From assembly GCA_965140405.1 (NCBI GenBank), contig OZ223208.1, positions 1,736,001 through 1,800,000 of the forward strand: a stretch of DNA of 64,000 nucleotides, read 5' to 3'. The notes beneath the pieces were generated by a model, which ran no database searches, was not told where the DNA came from, and saw only the letters and a list, made by a program, of their open reading frames with translations. This DNA comes from G963556115 sp963666605 (GTDB lineage Bacteria; Planctomycetota; SZUA-567). Shown here piece by piece: positions 18,122-26,477 of this stretch (the stretch's first letter is position 1; every line of letters begins with the position of its first letter). Position numbers and translations under genes: made by a program.

Positions 18122-18346
18122 CTACTTCTGCATATGCATGAGCTCTTCGAGCATTTCGTCTTTAGTTCTAACTGTCTCTGTGTTGGCTGCTTGGGATTTT
18201 TCTGCGACAATCTGGTTTACTGTCTCTTTGGCTAGATCACCTTCACCTGTTGCGACATTCTGCGCAGATTTATTCATCATCATCTGTGATTTTTGAATTC
18301 CTTGAAGTGAGGTAGAAAATCCAGAAAATCCATTGATTATTTCCAT
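18122..18346 (-). CDS. Small hypothetical protein, weakly flagellar-rod-like
   Basis: 74 residues with no signal or membrane segment. It starts at ATG 18346 with AGGAGAG at correct spacing, and lies between two hairpins as its own unit, so it is probably real. The N-terminal pattern SGFSTSLQGIQ...SAQNVAT and the C-terminal VRTKDEMLEELMHMQK recall the paired end helices of flagellar rod/hook proteins, but it is far shorter and no flagellar gene lies nearby. I cannot assign a function. Confidence 0.6.
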   Translation of the reverse strand: MEIINGFSGFSTSLQGIQKSQMMMNKSAQNVATGEGDLAKETVNQIVAEKSQAANTETVRTKDEMLEELMHMQK

Positions 18347-18550
18347 ATCTTTCTCTCCTTATAAAGTAATTCAGTAAATAAAAGTAATATAAATCTCTAT
18401 GTGTATTATACAATATACCTATATCTTTAGCCTAGAAAAAAAGTCGTAAAAAAAAGATTCTTTTTTCGAGGAAATACTCTTGTAAAAGGATTGGTTATCT
18501 GTATTATATTCAAGGTATTAATTGCTAGGAAATAATAAAGCAATACATAC

Positions 18551-18626
18551 GCCACCTTAGCTCAGTTGGTAGAGCAGCGGTTTTGTAAACCGCAGGTCAC
18601 CCGTTCGAACCGGGTAGGTGGCTCCA
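18551..18626 (+). tRNA. tRNA-Thr (UGU anticodon)
   Basis: A 76-nt tRNA with acceptor stem GCCACCT/AGGTGGC, discriminator T and encoded CCA. The anticodon stem GCGGT/ACCGC encloses TTTGTAA, giving UGU (threonine, ACA codons). D- and T-arms are standard (GTTCGAACC). It borders a stretch with a tyrosine-recombinase remnant, which fits use as an integration site. Confidence 0.96.
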
Positions 18627-18631
18627 GTACT

Positions 18632-18675
18632 AAAACGCTAAACTACTGTTTATTCAGTGTTTAGCGTTTTTTTTT
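18632..18675 (+). terminator. Intrinsic terminator of tRNA-Thr
   Basis: A 12-bp stem AAAACGCTAAAC / GTTTAGCGTTTT, extended by ACTG/CAGT beyond one bulge, is followed by nine T. It begins 5 bases after the tRNA CCA end. Confidence 0.92.
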
Positions 18676-18753
18676 ACTAGAGATTTTGCCCCAAAACCTA
18701 AATAAACCTATTCGGGAAAAAAAAGAGACCAAAAATTAGTGAAGGTAGCACGT

Positions 18754-18891
18754 TCATATTACCGCGAAGATCTTTTGTCTTAAATGAATACAATATTTCA
18801 TTGTGAGGTCAATGCTTGAATATCTCATAAACCTCATAAGGTCTTGTGAAAGTGACTCCTGCTCTGGCGTGTCTGATACAAAGGGTATGTC
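18754..18891 (-). pseudogene. Tyrosine recombinase (integrase) C-terminal remnant
   Basis: A 45-codon open stretch on the minus strand reads ...SQDLMRFMRYSSIDLTMKYCIHL... then a stop. This matches the C-terminal catalytic helix of phage-type integrases, where LMRHSSIDLTMxxYTHL is typical. The usual histidine is replaced by Tyr and the nucleophile region reads KYCIHL. Upstream the frame is closed and no RHTF-like catalytic box can be read. It begins about 130 bases from tRNA-Thr, so it looks like the scar of an element once integrated there. The match is short, so confidence is moderate. Confidence 0.5.
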
Positions 18892-19349
18892 TTAATTCTT
18901 CCTGTAACGTCACAATCTATAAGTATAGTTAATGATGTCTTTGCACCTCTTCAACAATTTATAGCGGTGGTGAAGGTACAGATTGCCTTGCCGATTCGGG
19001 TCTTTCAAACTTGGATTTGTGCTTTAAGTGTAATATCTAAATTTTTAGTTTAAAATTTAATTTTAAATATGACAATTTATTGTAGGACTTGTAGTATGAC
19101 TTTTTTTATGCCGGATAATTGCTGGTAGATAATTCCGGCAATTACTTCTATTTTGGTACAATATATCAAGCATAATATCATATTCATTAATTCTAAATAA
19201 AGCCATATTGTGTGTAACTTCTTATAAAAAATAAACGTATAGTTCGAAAATAAATACTCATGTTCTGCTTCACTGCTGGAATGCTTATTGCATTAGGTTA
19301 TATGTAAAAATTAAATTTTGAAGTTTACACGTCATGAAAGGTCAATTCC
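18892..19349. other. Non-coding stretch in the integration scar
   Basis: About 460 bases without a supported gene. Short open fragments on the minus strand adjoin the integrase remnant but give no recognisable domain. The 3' half is very AT-rich and probably carries the promoter of the hypothetical gene at 19350. No copy of the tRNA-Thr 3' end is visible as an attachment-site duplicate. Confidence 0.45.
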
Positions 19350-19892
19350 GTGTCAATTATTAATTCATTTAATGTCTCCTCGTATTTATCTATCCCAACG
19401 GCTCTCAAAAAAACTCAGGAAGGTTTTAAGGACAAATCCGTCAGCAAAGCAGAAAATGAGCAAAGTTTGACCCCAAACGAAGAAATGAATAGATTTAAGG
19501 AAGAATTCTATAAGGAAATTGATAAAATTAAATGCCACAGCACTGTAAAAAATGCTACAGTCAATATTTCTGATAAAGCATTTGAAAATATGAAGGAAAA
19601 TCCACAGTATCGTGAAAAAATCATGTCTCTTCTGGAGAGAGACTTAGGATCCTCATACGCTCCTCGGAACACCTCTGTAATGCTGACTGTAGGCGAGTCA
19701 TTGAATCAATATCGTGGTGATTCCTGGCCGACCAGTAATGATTCTGAGTTCTGGTGGCGTTCTGAGCACAGTTTTTATAAAATGACAGACGATGACAGTA
19801 ATTATGAAAGAAAGAAAATCTCAGAAGATCAGTTGCGGCTTTTTGTGGGACAAAATTCCTTTGCTCTGCTCAACGTTATTAAAAATAGATAA
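19350..19892 (+). CDS. Hypothetical protein in the tRNA-Thr scar region
   Basis: A 180-residue soluble, charged protein with no signal peptide or membrane segment. It starts at GTG 19350 with GAAAGG eight bases upstream. The central segment NATVNISDKAFENMKENPQYREKIMSL resembles a helical module seen in uncharacterised proteins of gut and anaerobic bacteria. The N-terminus (MSIINSFNVSSYLS) is hydrophobic-polar, and the C-terminal half is Asp/Ser/Trp-rich. It lies between integrase and Sel1 remnants, so it is probably accessory cargo that survived. I do not recognise a function. Confidence 0.6.
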   Translation: MSIINSFNVSSYLSIPTALKKTQEGFKDKSVSKAENEQSLTPNEEMNRFKEEFYKEIDKIKCHSTVKNATVNISDKAFENMKENPQYREKIMSLLERDLGSSYAPRNTSVMLTVGESLNQYRGDSWPTSNDSEFWWRSEHSFYKMTDDDSNYERKKISEDQLRLFVGQNSFALLNVIKNR

Positions 19893-19937
19893 TAAGAGGT
19901 TATAAATTTAAATCCGCAGTGTTAAAATATTAAGAGA

Positions 19938-20145
19938 ATGCTCTCCTATCCTGAAGGCGGTATTATTCAAGCGATGACTAGTTTGGGATTCTTGTATTTT
20001 CAGGGTAACGGTGTTGCAAAGGATGATGTTAAAATTATTGAATGGTATAAATGACTGCCGAAAAAGGTATTCTAAAGCTAGGTCTGCGGTTGAAGAGATG
20101 AATTCCAGAGGTCATTGTCAAAAGACGTTGTATTATTTGAGTTGA
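19938..20145 (+). pseudogene. Sel1-repeat protein remnant with two frameshifts
   Basis: Starting at the ATG at 19938, the reading AMTSLGFLYFQGNGVAKDD...EWYK matches a Sel1-like repeat (A..LG.LY..G.GV.KD...A.EWY). The frame then stops at TGA 20052. The repeat continues in the other frames as MTAEKG and then YSKARSAVEEMNSRGH, ending at TGA 20143. This implies two single-base deletions. Sel1 repeat proteins are helical scaffolds often expanded in accessory regions. It confirms that this region is decaying. Confidence 0.55.
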
Positions 20146-20288
20146 TATAGATGATGTTGTTTTTGAAAATTGTTGGGGTAGGCTTATTTATGAATTTAAG
20201 TGATAATAAAGAAGTCCTCGTAGAGTATTTTCTATGAGGACTTATATGTAGTTTGATTGTATTGATGCCGTACTATTTCTTTTGTTGC

Positions 20289-22427
20289 TTAATTTGGTAT
20301 CTGTAGTGTGAAGGTGGTGCCTTTACCGACTACCGAATTTACAATGATTTTGCCTTTGAGTTCATCTTCGATAGTTGCATTTACGGCGTCTAGTCCGACG
20401 CCTCTACCGCTTACGTCTGTTATTGCCTCAGCTGTGGAGAAGCCTGGTCTGAATATCAGCTTTAACTTCTCTGAGTCACTCATACTGGCTGCTTCTTCTG
20501 ATGTGAGAATAGACTTCTTGATTGCACTACTGGCAAGTATCTCTGGATCCATACCTTTACCGTCATCTGATATGTCAATTTGAATATTACTCTCATCCAC
20601 TTTGACACTCAGAATAACACTGGCTTTTTGTGGCTTGGTAGTCTTGCTTCTATCCTCGGTACTCTCTACTCCATGGTCACAGGCGTTTCGTAATAAGTGA
20701 ATTAGTGGAGTATTTATTTCATGTGCCTTCTCAAAGTCCAACATTACATCTTTGCCGTCAAAGATAAAGTCTATATCTTTACCCAAGCGGGCAATAAGGT
20801 CTGGAACAATCTTGACAGATCTGCTGAGTCCACGGTGCGCTGGGACGAGCATCAGATTATTAAGTCGCTCTTTGACTAGCGAAGTATCTGGGGTATTAGG
20901 TAAGAGGCTATCTATTTCCTTGACCTCAGAAAGTGGAATACGTAGTGATGGGCCGTCAGTACTGAGTTCATCTCCAAGAACGGCACTTGCGGTCTCACAG
21001 GCTTCTTCTACTGCTGTGTCAAGATTCTGTAGGGAATTTTTGATACCATCTGTAAATTCAGGAGTTAGTGTAGAGGCACTTCTCGCTACGCTGAGGTCAT
21101 TCTCTAGTAGTCCTGCTACCTTTGCAAGATCTGTAAGCGCAAAACTGCCTGCAGCTCCCTTTATCGTATGTATGCCTCTGAACATTTCATTTATTATTGG
21201 TAACCAATCACTACTAGTAGATAGTAATTCAAGACTTGAGCGAACCTGAGCTTGAATAGACATAACTTCACCCAAGAACTCTCTAAATAGATCTGGATCT
21301 TCGGCAATAACTTTGAGTTGGAGGTTCTCTTTTTGGCTTGCGTCCACTTCGGCTGCAAGGCGTTTCTCTTCTGTAATATCGTTTATCTCAACCAAGATAT
21401 CACCAGTAGGCTGGTCATTTCGTTTTACTGCTGAGTATCTCATCTGTAGGTACTTGGTAGTGTCCCCATCTTTAAGTTCAAGCTCAGGGAATGGATTGAG
21501 TGGGGCAAGATCTTCGTCGCTGAGCATACCCATTCTCACTACATCAAGAAACTCGTTCATCTCTGAGCGTTCTTTCTCTTGGCGCTTGGTTATCTTGATC
21601 ATATCAAGAAAATATCTGCCTCGAAGGGTCTCATGACATAGTATCTTTGTAGCTTCTAGGCTGTGTTCTGGCATGATTATTCCGTTACTATCTATAGACA
21701 GCAAGCCTACAGGTACGGTATTCATGATCTGTTTTAACTCTGCAGTACGTTCTTCTACAAGGCTATCAAGCTCTGACATAGAGTTTTTAACCGTATTAAG
21801 CATAAGGTTGAACGCTTTGGCAAGTTTGCCAAGTTGTTCATCTTCGTGTATAGGCATCTCTGTTGCATAGTTACCGTCAGTTACTGACTGAATGGTACTT
21901 ACAACCTCATCAATAAGAGTGCCTCTGAAGACGTCTTGCTCGCGTAGAGATTCTAGTTCAGAAAGTTGGTCCTCTAATATTTTGGTCTCGCTTGAACTCT
22001 CATTAACCTTCGATGATTCCTCTGGGGGAGTTTCTGAAGTTGTTGCAAGTGAATTCGCTTTAATGAGTAAGTCTTCTAGTGATGTTTCTCCATCAAAAGA
22101 TGGTCCAAGGTCAACACCTGTACGTGATGCAATGAGTACACGTCTTGCTTGATTCACAAAGCATGAATCGTCGTGTGCATCGTCACACTTGCCACAGAGT
22201 TTGTCTACGGCTACTAATGCCTTATCAAGTTGCTCTGTATCGTATTCTACATTTTCTTTAGGTAGCGCTTCTAAAACAGAATCAGAGGTTACTTGGCGTT
22301 GGTTTTTTACAAAATCAAGCAAGATATCAGCTGCCATCTTACCAAGTATACTGCTCGGGCTTTTTTTTATTACTTTTTTTACTAGTTGATGCGCTTTGAA
22401 TGCATCTTTATGACTTCCGACTGCCAT
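20289..22427 (-). CDS. Cytosolic CheA-like hybrid-domain histidine kinase
   Basis: 712 residues with no membrane segments. In order: a helical N-terminus with a cysteine cluster (CGKCDDAHDDSC, about 80-90), a HAMP-like helical region (about 165-230), a PAS-like domain (about 230-365), an Hpt domain with the phospho-histidine in HTIKGAAGSFAL (about 430), and a CheA-type ATPase with LLRNACDHGVE, DDGKGMD and GFSTAEAITDVSGRGVGLDAV. The CheW-like P5 domain is missing, so it is unlikely to join chemoreceptor arrays. The ATG at 22427 has AAAGG upstream. No receiver gene is adjacent; the CheX-receiver at 0.2-1.1 kb is a candidate partner by type only. Confidence 0.87.
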   Translation of the reverse strand: MAVGSHKDAFKAHQLVKKVIKKSPSSILGKMAADILLDFVKNQRQVTSDSVLEALPKENVEYDTEQLDKALVAVDKLCGKCDDAHDDSCFVNQARRVLIASRTGVDLGPSFDGETSLEDLLIKANSLATTSETPPEESSKVNESSSETKILEDQLSELESLREQDVFRGTLIDEVVSTIQSVTDGNYATEMPIHEDEQLGKLAKAFNLMLNTVKNSMSELDSLVEERTAELKQIMNTVPVGLLSIDSNGIIMPEHSLEATKILCHETLRGRYFLDMIKITKRQEKERSEMNEFLDVVRMGMLSDEDLAPLNPFPELELKDGDTTKYLQMRYSAVKRNDQPTGDILVEINDITEEKRLAAEVDASQKENLQLKVIAEDPDLFREFLGEVMSIQAQVRSSLELLSTSSDWLPIINEMFRGIHTIKGAAGSFALTDLAKVAGLLENDLSVARSASTLTPEFTDGIKNSLQNLDTAVEEACETASAVLGDELSTDGPSLRIPLSEVKEIDSLLPNTPDTSLVKERLNNLMLVPAHRGLSRSVKIVPDLIARLGKDIDFIFDGKDVMLDFEKAHEINTPLIHLLRNACDHGVESTEDRSKTTKPQKASVILSVKVDESNIQIDISDDGKGMDPEILASSAIKKSILTSEEAASMSDSEKLKLIFRPGFSTAEAITDVSGRGVGLDAVNATIEDELKGKIIVNSVVGKGTTFTLQIPN

Positions 22428-22477
22428 GGGTACCTTTCTATTTTTAATACACAATGTTATTTTTAAGTATTTAAATA

Positions 22478-23551
22478 TTAGTTACAGAACGAGAGAGCCT
22501 CTTGCAGCTTCATCATTCCTGAAGTTCTTTTTAGTTGCTCTTGTGTTCTGGTTGTTTCATCTACACCATCACCAAATTTAGCAAATGAATTATCTAGACT
22601 TGTAAGGTCGATCTCTACATCTTCTCCTAGACGGAGAAGAAGTTTGTGTAGTCTTTCGCCGTGGTCTGCATGCGTTGTATACCATTCGATAATCTCTTCA
22701 ATGGCATCAGCTAAATTTTCGGGCTTTATACCACTAACAAGATTTAAAGCACGGAATGGGATCTGGCTTCCTCTACCCCCTATTACAATTTTATAGGTAC
22801 CTTTCTCAGCAATTGCACCAATATCAGCACAGTAACTTTCCGAGCAATTTCTCATGCAATCACTTATTGCTATCTTGATGTCAAAAGCTGTAGTTCGTCC
22901 ATATAATCTACTTGCTAATTCCTGGGAGAGTGGTTTGCCATCAGTTTGCTGTGCGAATCGGCATAGGCTACCACAACAAGCGCGTATATTACGAATACCG
23001 TGGTGCATTACACCGATATTTAGACCTACTGATATTAGTTCTTCGTTGGCCATTTCTAGCTGGTCTGCTTTCATCAGTAATACTACACGTTGGGCATGAG
23101 TCAGTTTTACATAACCAGCTCCCTTGGCTGATAGTTCTGCAATTTTTGCTAATTGCTCTGCCGTAAGAATCCCACCTGGGCTATTTGCAAGAATAGCGTA
23201 TGAGCTATCTTGTTGCTTGAAGCCTGAGGCCCACATTGGTTCTCCCTGGGCGGCTTTCTTTACTTTTCCTAGCAAGGTGTCAATTGCAAGCTTCTGTAAG
23301 GCTGCGTCAACAGCGATTACTGATACTTCTAACTCAAATAAGTCTTCTTCGACTTCTTTTATCGTGTTTACCTTGGCTTTGATCTCTATTACTTCTCCAA
23401 TATCAGTTGGTAGCCCGAAGAATATTTCATCATCTATTTCTGCTTCTTCATCAGTACTAATTATAACATTAATAATTTCTTCTAGATTTACCATCTCTTC
23501 AGCAAGTTCAAGAGGGTCACAGTCAAACATTATTTCGTAAAACTTCTGCAC
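22478..23551 (-). CDS. Nitrite/sulfite reductase ferredoxin-like protein (siroheme-4Fe-4S family)
   Basis: 357 residues. The N-terminal ~110 residues are acidic and of unknown fold. The middle part (about 125-185) matches the nitrite/sulfite reductase half-domain (GGILTAEQLAKIAELSAKGAGYVKLTHAQRVV). Cysteines for an Fe-S/siroheme centre are present: RACCGSLCRFAQ and DCMRNCSESYC. The spacing of the first pair differs slightly from the C-x5-C norm. It is much smaller than assimilatory enzymes and resembles the short anaerobic sulfite reductases. The GTG at 23551 follows AAGGAG by six bases. The 50-base gap to the downstream kinase gene suggests a shared transcript. Confidence 0.78.
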   Translation of the reverse strand: MQKFYEIMFDCDPLELAEEMVNLEEIINVIISTDEEAEIDDEIFFGLPTDIGEVIEIKAKVNTIKEVEEDLFELEVSVIAVDAALQKLAIDTLLGKVKKAAQGEPMWASGFKQQDSSYAILANSPGGILTAEQLAKIAELSAKGAGYVKLTHAQRVVLLMKADQLEMANEELISVGLNIGVMHHGIRNIRACCGSLCRFAQQTDGKPLSQELASRLYGRTTAFDIKIAISDCMRNCSESYCADIGAIAEKGTYKIVIGGRGSQIPFRALNLVSGIKPENLADAIEEIIEWYTTHADHGERLHKLLLRLGEDVEIDLTSLDNSFAKFGDGVDETTRTQEQLKRTSGMMKLQEALSFCN

Positions 23552-24171
23552 AGTCAGCTCCTTATTTATTAGGCTATATAAACTAAAGTAAAGTATTATT
23601 AGTATTGTCACTAAAATGGTGTCATTTAATAGTTATTTTTTGTTAAAAAACAATTATAGTCTTTTTTTTTAAAGATATTAATAGGAATTTTAATATTTAG
23701 TTCATTGTTAATGGGTAAATTGAGACATTGTTATATGTTGTTAAGAATAATAGGGTAGAACTTTTATCTTGAAAAATAACTAAGTAATGGAAGTTAGAGA
23801 TACTGTTTATATTTATAATCAAGTTTTAGTAACTATATTTGTTAAGTATTAATTCTGTAGAGTTTAAGACAATTTGTCTTAATATTTATTTAAAGTCATG
23901 CTTGTTTTACAATTCAAGGACAAACGTTATGTTTGAAGTTGCTGATGTCATATGCTAGCATTATAGTTGATGTAAGTACCTCAATAGTAAACTCTTACTT
24001 ATATTTTTCTCTAAAAAAAAGTAGAATATTATCTTGACTACTTATGGTCTTTTGTTCATAATTGGTTTTACTGTAGATCTTTTCTATTAGTATATATATT
24101 CATATGGATTATGGAATGAACAATAATATGATATGTGGGTTTTGAATTGAGATGAGTCTAAGGAGATAGTG
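23552..24171. other. Long AT-rich intergenic region between divergent genes
   Basis: About 620 bases between the siroheme-protein gene and mrp, which are divergent. I see no supported gene, tRNA or strong hairpin. It presumably holds both promoters. Confidence 0.45.
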
Positions 24172-25017
24172 ATGTCGGAAAAAAAAGATGAAGCGTCAGC
24201 ATGCGGTAATGTGAATGACTCACAGGCTGATGAACTTGCACAAGATGTAAAGAAATGCCTTGAGAAGATTAAGCACAAAATTCTTGTGTTTTCAGGAAAG
24301 GGCGGGGTAGGGAAGAGTACTGTATCGGTAAACCTTGCGTCTAAGCTTGCAAATTCTGGGGCAAAGGTAGGTCTGCTTGATATTGATTTCCATGGACCAA
24401 GTGTTCCGGTACTACTAGGTTTACAAGGGTATAAAGCCGTTCATGGGCGTGATGGAGTACTACCATACGAGCAGGGAAATTTAAAGGTGATGTCTATACC
24501 TTTTCTGCTTAATGGTAAGGATGGTGCTGCGGTGATCTGGCGCGGCCCGATGAAGATGCATACAATTCAACAGCTACTTGGTATGGTCGAATGGGGTGAG
24601 CTTGACTATCTAATAATTGACTCCCCTCCAGGAACAGGTGATGAACCTTTATCAGTTTGCCAGACTATTGAAGATGCAGATGGTGCAATAATTGTAACTA
24701 CCCCGCAAGAAGTAGCTATCTCAGATGTAAGGCGTTCGGTAAATTTCTGCGAACAACTAAAATTACCAGTGCTAGGTGTTATTGAGAATATGAGTGGATT
24801 TGTCTGCCCGGAATGTGGTGAAGTTATTGATATCTTTAAGAGTGGCGGTGGTGAGAAGATGTGTCAAGAGATGGAAGTAAAATATCTTGGTAAGATTCCT
24901 CTAGACCCAAGCGTTGTAAATGCTGGTGATGATGGAAACGTATTTGTTGAACAGAATCAAGATAGTCCAGCAAATGATGCCTTTAAACAAATAATTCAGA
25001 AATTAGATCTAAATTAA
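24172..25017 (+). CDS. mrp: Mrp/NBP35-type iron-sulfur carrier ATPase
   Basis: A 281-residue P-loop ATPase that holds and transfers 4Fe-4S clusters. The deviant Walker A is FSGKGGVGKSTVSVN, with switch motifs DIDFHGPSVPVLLG and DSPPGTGDE. The cluster-binding CxxC is CPECGEV near residue 220. The start is ATG 24172 with AGGAGA upstream; a GTG one codon earlier is possible. It is followed at short intervals by thioesterase and IscU-like genes on the same strand, so this is an Fe-S biogenesis operon. It differs from the ferredoxin-bearing MinD-like ATPases at 35.5-37.3 kb. Confidence 0.9.
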   Translation: MSEKKDEASACGNVNDSQADELAQDVKKCLEKIKHKILVFSGKGGVGKSTVSVNLASKLANSGAKVGLLDIDFHGPSVPVLLGLQGYKAVHGRDGVLPYEQGNLKVMSIPFLLNGKDGAAVIWRGPMKMHTIQQLLGMVEWGELDYLIIDSPPGTGDEPLSVCQTIEDADGAIIVTTPQEVAISDVRRSVNFCEQLKLPVLGVIENMSGFVCPECGEVIDIFKSGGGEKMCQEMEVKYLGKIPLDPSVVNAGDDGNVFVEQNQDSPANDAFKQIIQKLDLN

Positions 25018-25033
25018 TAAACTGGAGATACCA

Positions 25034-25447
25034 ATGGTTGTGAAGTCACCAAAGAGTCATAATAAGTGCCTGCTTTGTGGTTGTGAAGATAACCTTGGAC
25101 TCAACCTGAGGTTTATTTCGCTCTCAAGTGATACTGTGATGGCCGAAGTCGATACTTCTAGCAAACATCAAGGCTACTCTGGAATTCTTCATGGAGGTTT
25201 TATTACTTCACTTCTAGATAGTGCTATGTGCCATGCTTTATTCCAGATAGGTATAGAAGCTGTAACTGGAGATATGAAGATTTCATTTCATAAAGAGATA
25301 GCTTGTAACTCTAAACTGATTTTGAAAGGGCAGGTGATAAATGATAGAGGTCCGCTATATAAGACAAAGGCTTGGATTGAGGCAGATGGTGTGACCTGTG
25401 CAACAAGTACTGCTCGTTTTGTAAAGAGAAAATCTGGTAAATTGTAA
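25034..25447 (+). CDS. PaaI-like hotdog-fold thioesterase
   Basis: A 137-residue hotdog-fold protein with the catalytic helix region HGGFITSLLDSAMCHAL (residues 55-71), as in PaaI acyl-CoA thioesterases. An N-terminal CLLCGCEDN could bind metal or be structural. It starts 17 bases after mrp and ends 14 bases before the IscU-like gene. The substrate is unknown; its place in an Fe-S operon is unexplained and may only reflect shared transcription. Confidence 0.8.
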   Translation: MVVKSPKSHNKCLLCGCEDNLGLNLRFISLSSDTVMAEVDTSSKHQGYSGILHGGFITSLLDSAMCHALFQIGIEAVTGDMKISFHKEIACNSKLILKGQVINDRGPLYKTKAWIEADGVTCATSTARFVKRKSGKL

Positions 25448-25460
25448 CTAGGGAGTAGGT

Positions 25461-25835
25461 ATGTTGTACACAGAGAAAGCATTGGATTATTTTTATAATC
25501 CTAGAAATGTTGGTGAGCTTGAAAATGCAGATGCAAGCTCTCAGATGGGTGAGCCTGAGTGTGGTGATTCGGTGAGAGTCTGGATACAAGTACGAGAAAA
25601 TATACTGGAGGAGGTGACATTCAAAGCTTTTGGTTGTCCTGCGGTTATTTCTTGTTGTAGTATGATGACAGAGTTGGCTCAGGGTATGACCCTTGAAGAG
25701 GCGTGTGAACTGACTGATGAACAGGTTGTCGTTGCTCTTGGGGGAATGCCTGAAGAAAAGCTTCATTGCTCTGTCTTTGCTGCTGAGGTACTTCATAAGA
25801 CAATTAGTGAATACAGAAAGTCTTTGCTAGTTTAA
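25461..25835 (+). CDS. IscU/NifU-type iron-sulfur scaffold
   Basis: A 124-residue protein matching the U-type scaffold on which Fe-S clusters are built before transfer. All three cluster cysteines are visible: PECGDSV, FGCPAVI and HCSVFA. An Asp beside the first Cys is also conserved. It starts at ATG 25461 with AGGGAGTAGG upstream and closes the mrp operon before a strong terminator. No cysteine desulfurase (IscS/NifS) is encoded in the window. The residue order MLYTEKALDYFYNPRNVG is typical of anaerobe NifU-like proteins. Confidence 0.9.
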   Translation: MLYTEKALDYFYNPRNVGELENADASSQMGEPECGDSVRVWIQVRENILEEVTFKAFGCPAVISCCSMMTELAQGMTLEEACELTDEQVVVALGGMPEEKLHCSVFAAEVLHKTISEYRKSLLV

Positions 25836-25866
25836 GCACATTCAATATTTTTTAAGATTTAATTAG

Positions 25867-25908
25867 TGATGCCAGCAGGGTTTGAAAATCCTGCTGGCAT
25901 CAAGTTTT
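25867..25908. terminator. Terminator between the IscU-like gene and yedE genes
   Basis: A perfect 13-bp stem TGATGCCAGCAGG / CCTGCTGGCATCA with a 10-base loop, followed by AGTTTT. It sits between convergent genes, 31 bases after the IscU-like stop, and may serve both directions. Confidence 0.85.
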
Positions 25909-25944
25909 GTAGACCTACAGTAAACTGCTTAATTTTATAGAAAT

Positions 25945-26475
25945 TTAAATCTTTTTCTTTTCAAAGAAAGCAAACAGTGCTATAAAGCAAATTGTTAGTA
26001 CTAAAACTATTATCCATGGAGATACACCGAGTAAGCTGGCTAGAGTGAGCTTACCATATTTTCCCCAACTCAGTATGTTATTAGCAAAGTATGGTTCACT
26101 CTCTGCGTAAATCGCCGCCCCTGTGAGCATGCCAGCAATTGCCCAGATTGCTCCTGTTCTTCCTTCACCAAGTGCTGCTAGTGATGTTCCTGGGCAGTAA
26201 CCTACAATTGCCCAGCCGATACCAAAGATTATACCGCCAATAAGATTTGCTCCAATAGCAGTCCCTTTTACACTTAGTGGAACTACCTCAAGACCTGCTA
26301 GGAGGTTGATACCGATCATACCTACAATAATTGCTGAAAGCATAAACTTGAGAATAGTCATGTCCTTGAGAAGCATCGCTCCTAGTTGCTTTTCAAACCT
26401 TGAGACGCCACCTAGTTGTAGTAGGGCACCAAAGATTATACCTGTTATTAGTCCAAACCAGAGTTCTATAGACAT
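25945..26475 (-). CDS. YeeE/YedE half-transporter, second subunit
   Basis: A 176-residue membrane protein with about five hydrophobic segments and the conserved cysteine motif GYCPGTSLAALGEG found in YeeE/YedE (thiosulfate/sulfur-compound) transporters. The full-length family has two such halves in one chain; here they are two genes. The ATG at 26475 is 2 bases after the upstream subunit's stop and uses AGGGGGA inside that gene, so translation is coupled. The proximity to siroheme and Fe-S genes supports a sulfur substrate. The exact compound is unknown. Confidence 0.85.
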   Translation of the reverse strand: MSIELWFGLITGIIFGALLQLGGVSRFEKQLGAMLLKDMTILKFMLSAIIVGMIGINLLAGLEVVPLSVKGTAIGANLIGGIIFGIGWAIVGYCPGTSLAALGEGRTGAIWAIAGMLTGAAIYAESEPYFANNILSWGKYGKLTLASLLGVSPWIIVLVLTICFIALFAFFEKKKI

Positions 26476-26477
26476 AT

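Noticed and set aside
18551..20288. Direct repeat of the tRNA-Thr 3' end as an attachment site
   Set aside because: I looked for a second copy of the T-arm/acceptor sequence downstream and found none within the scar.
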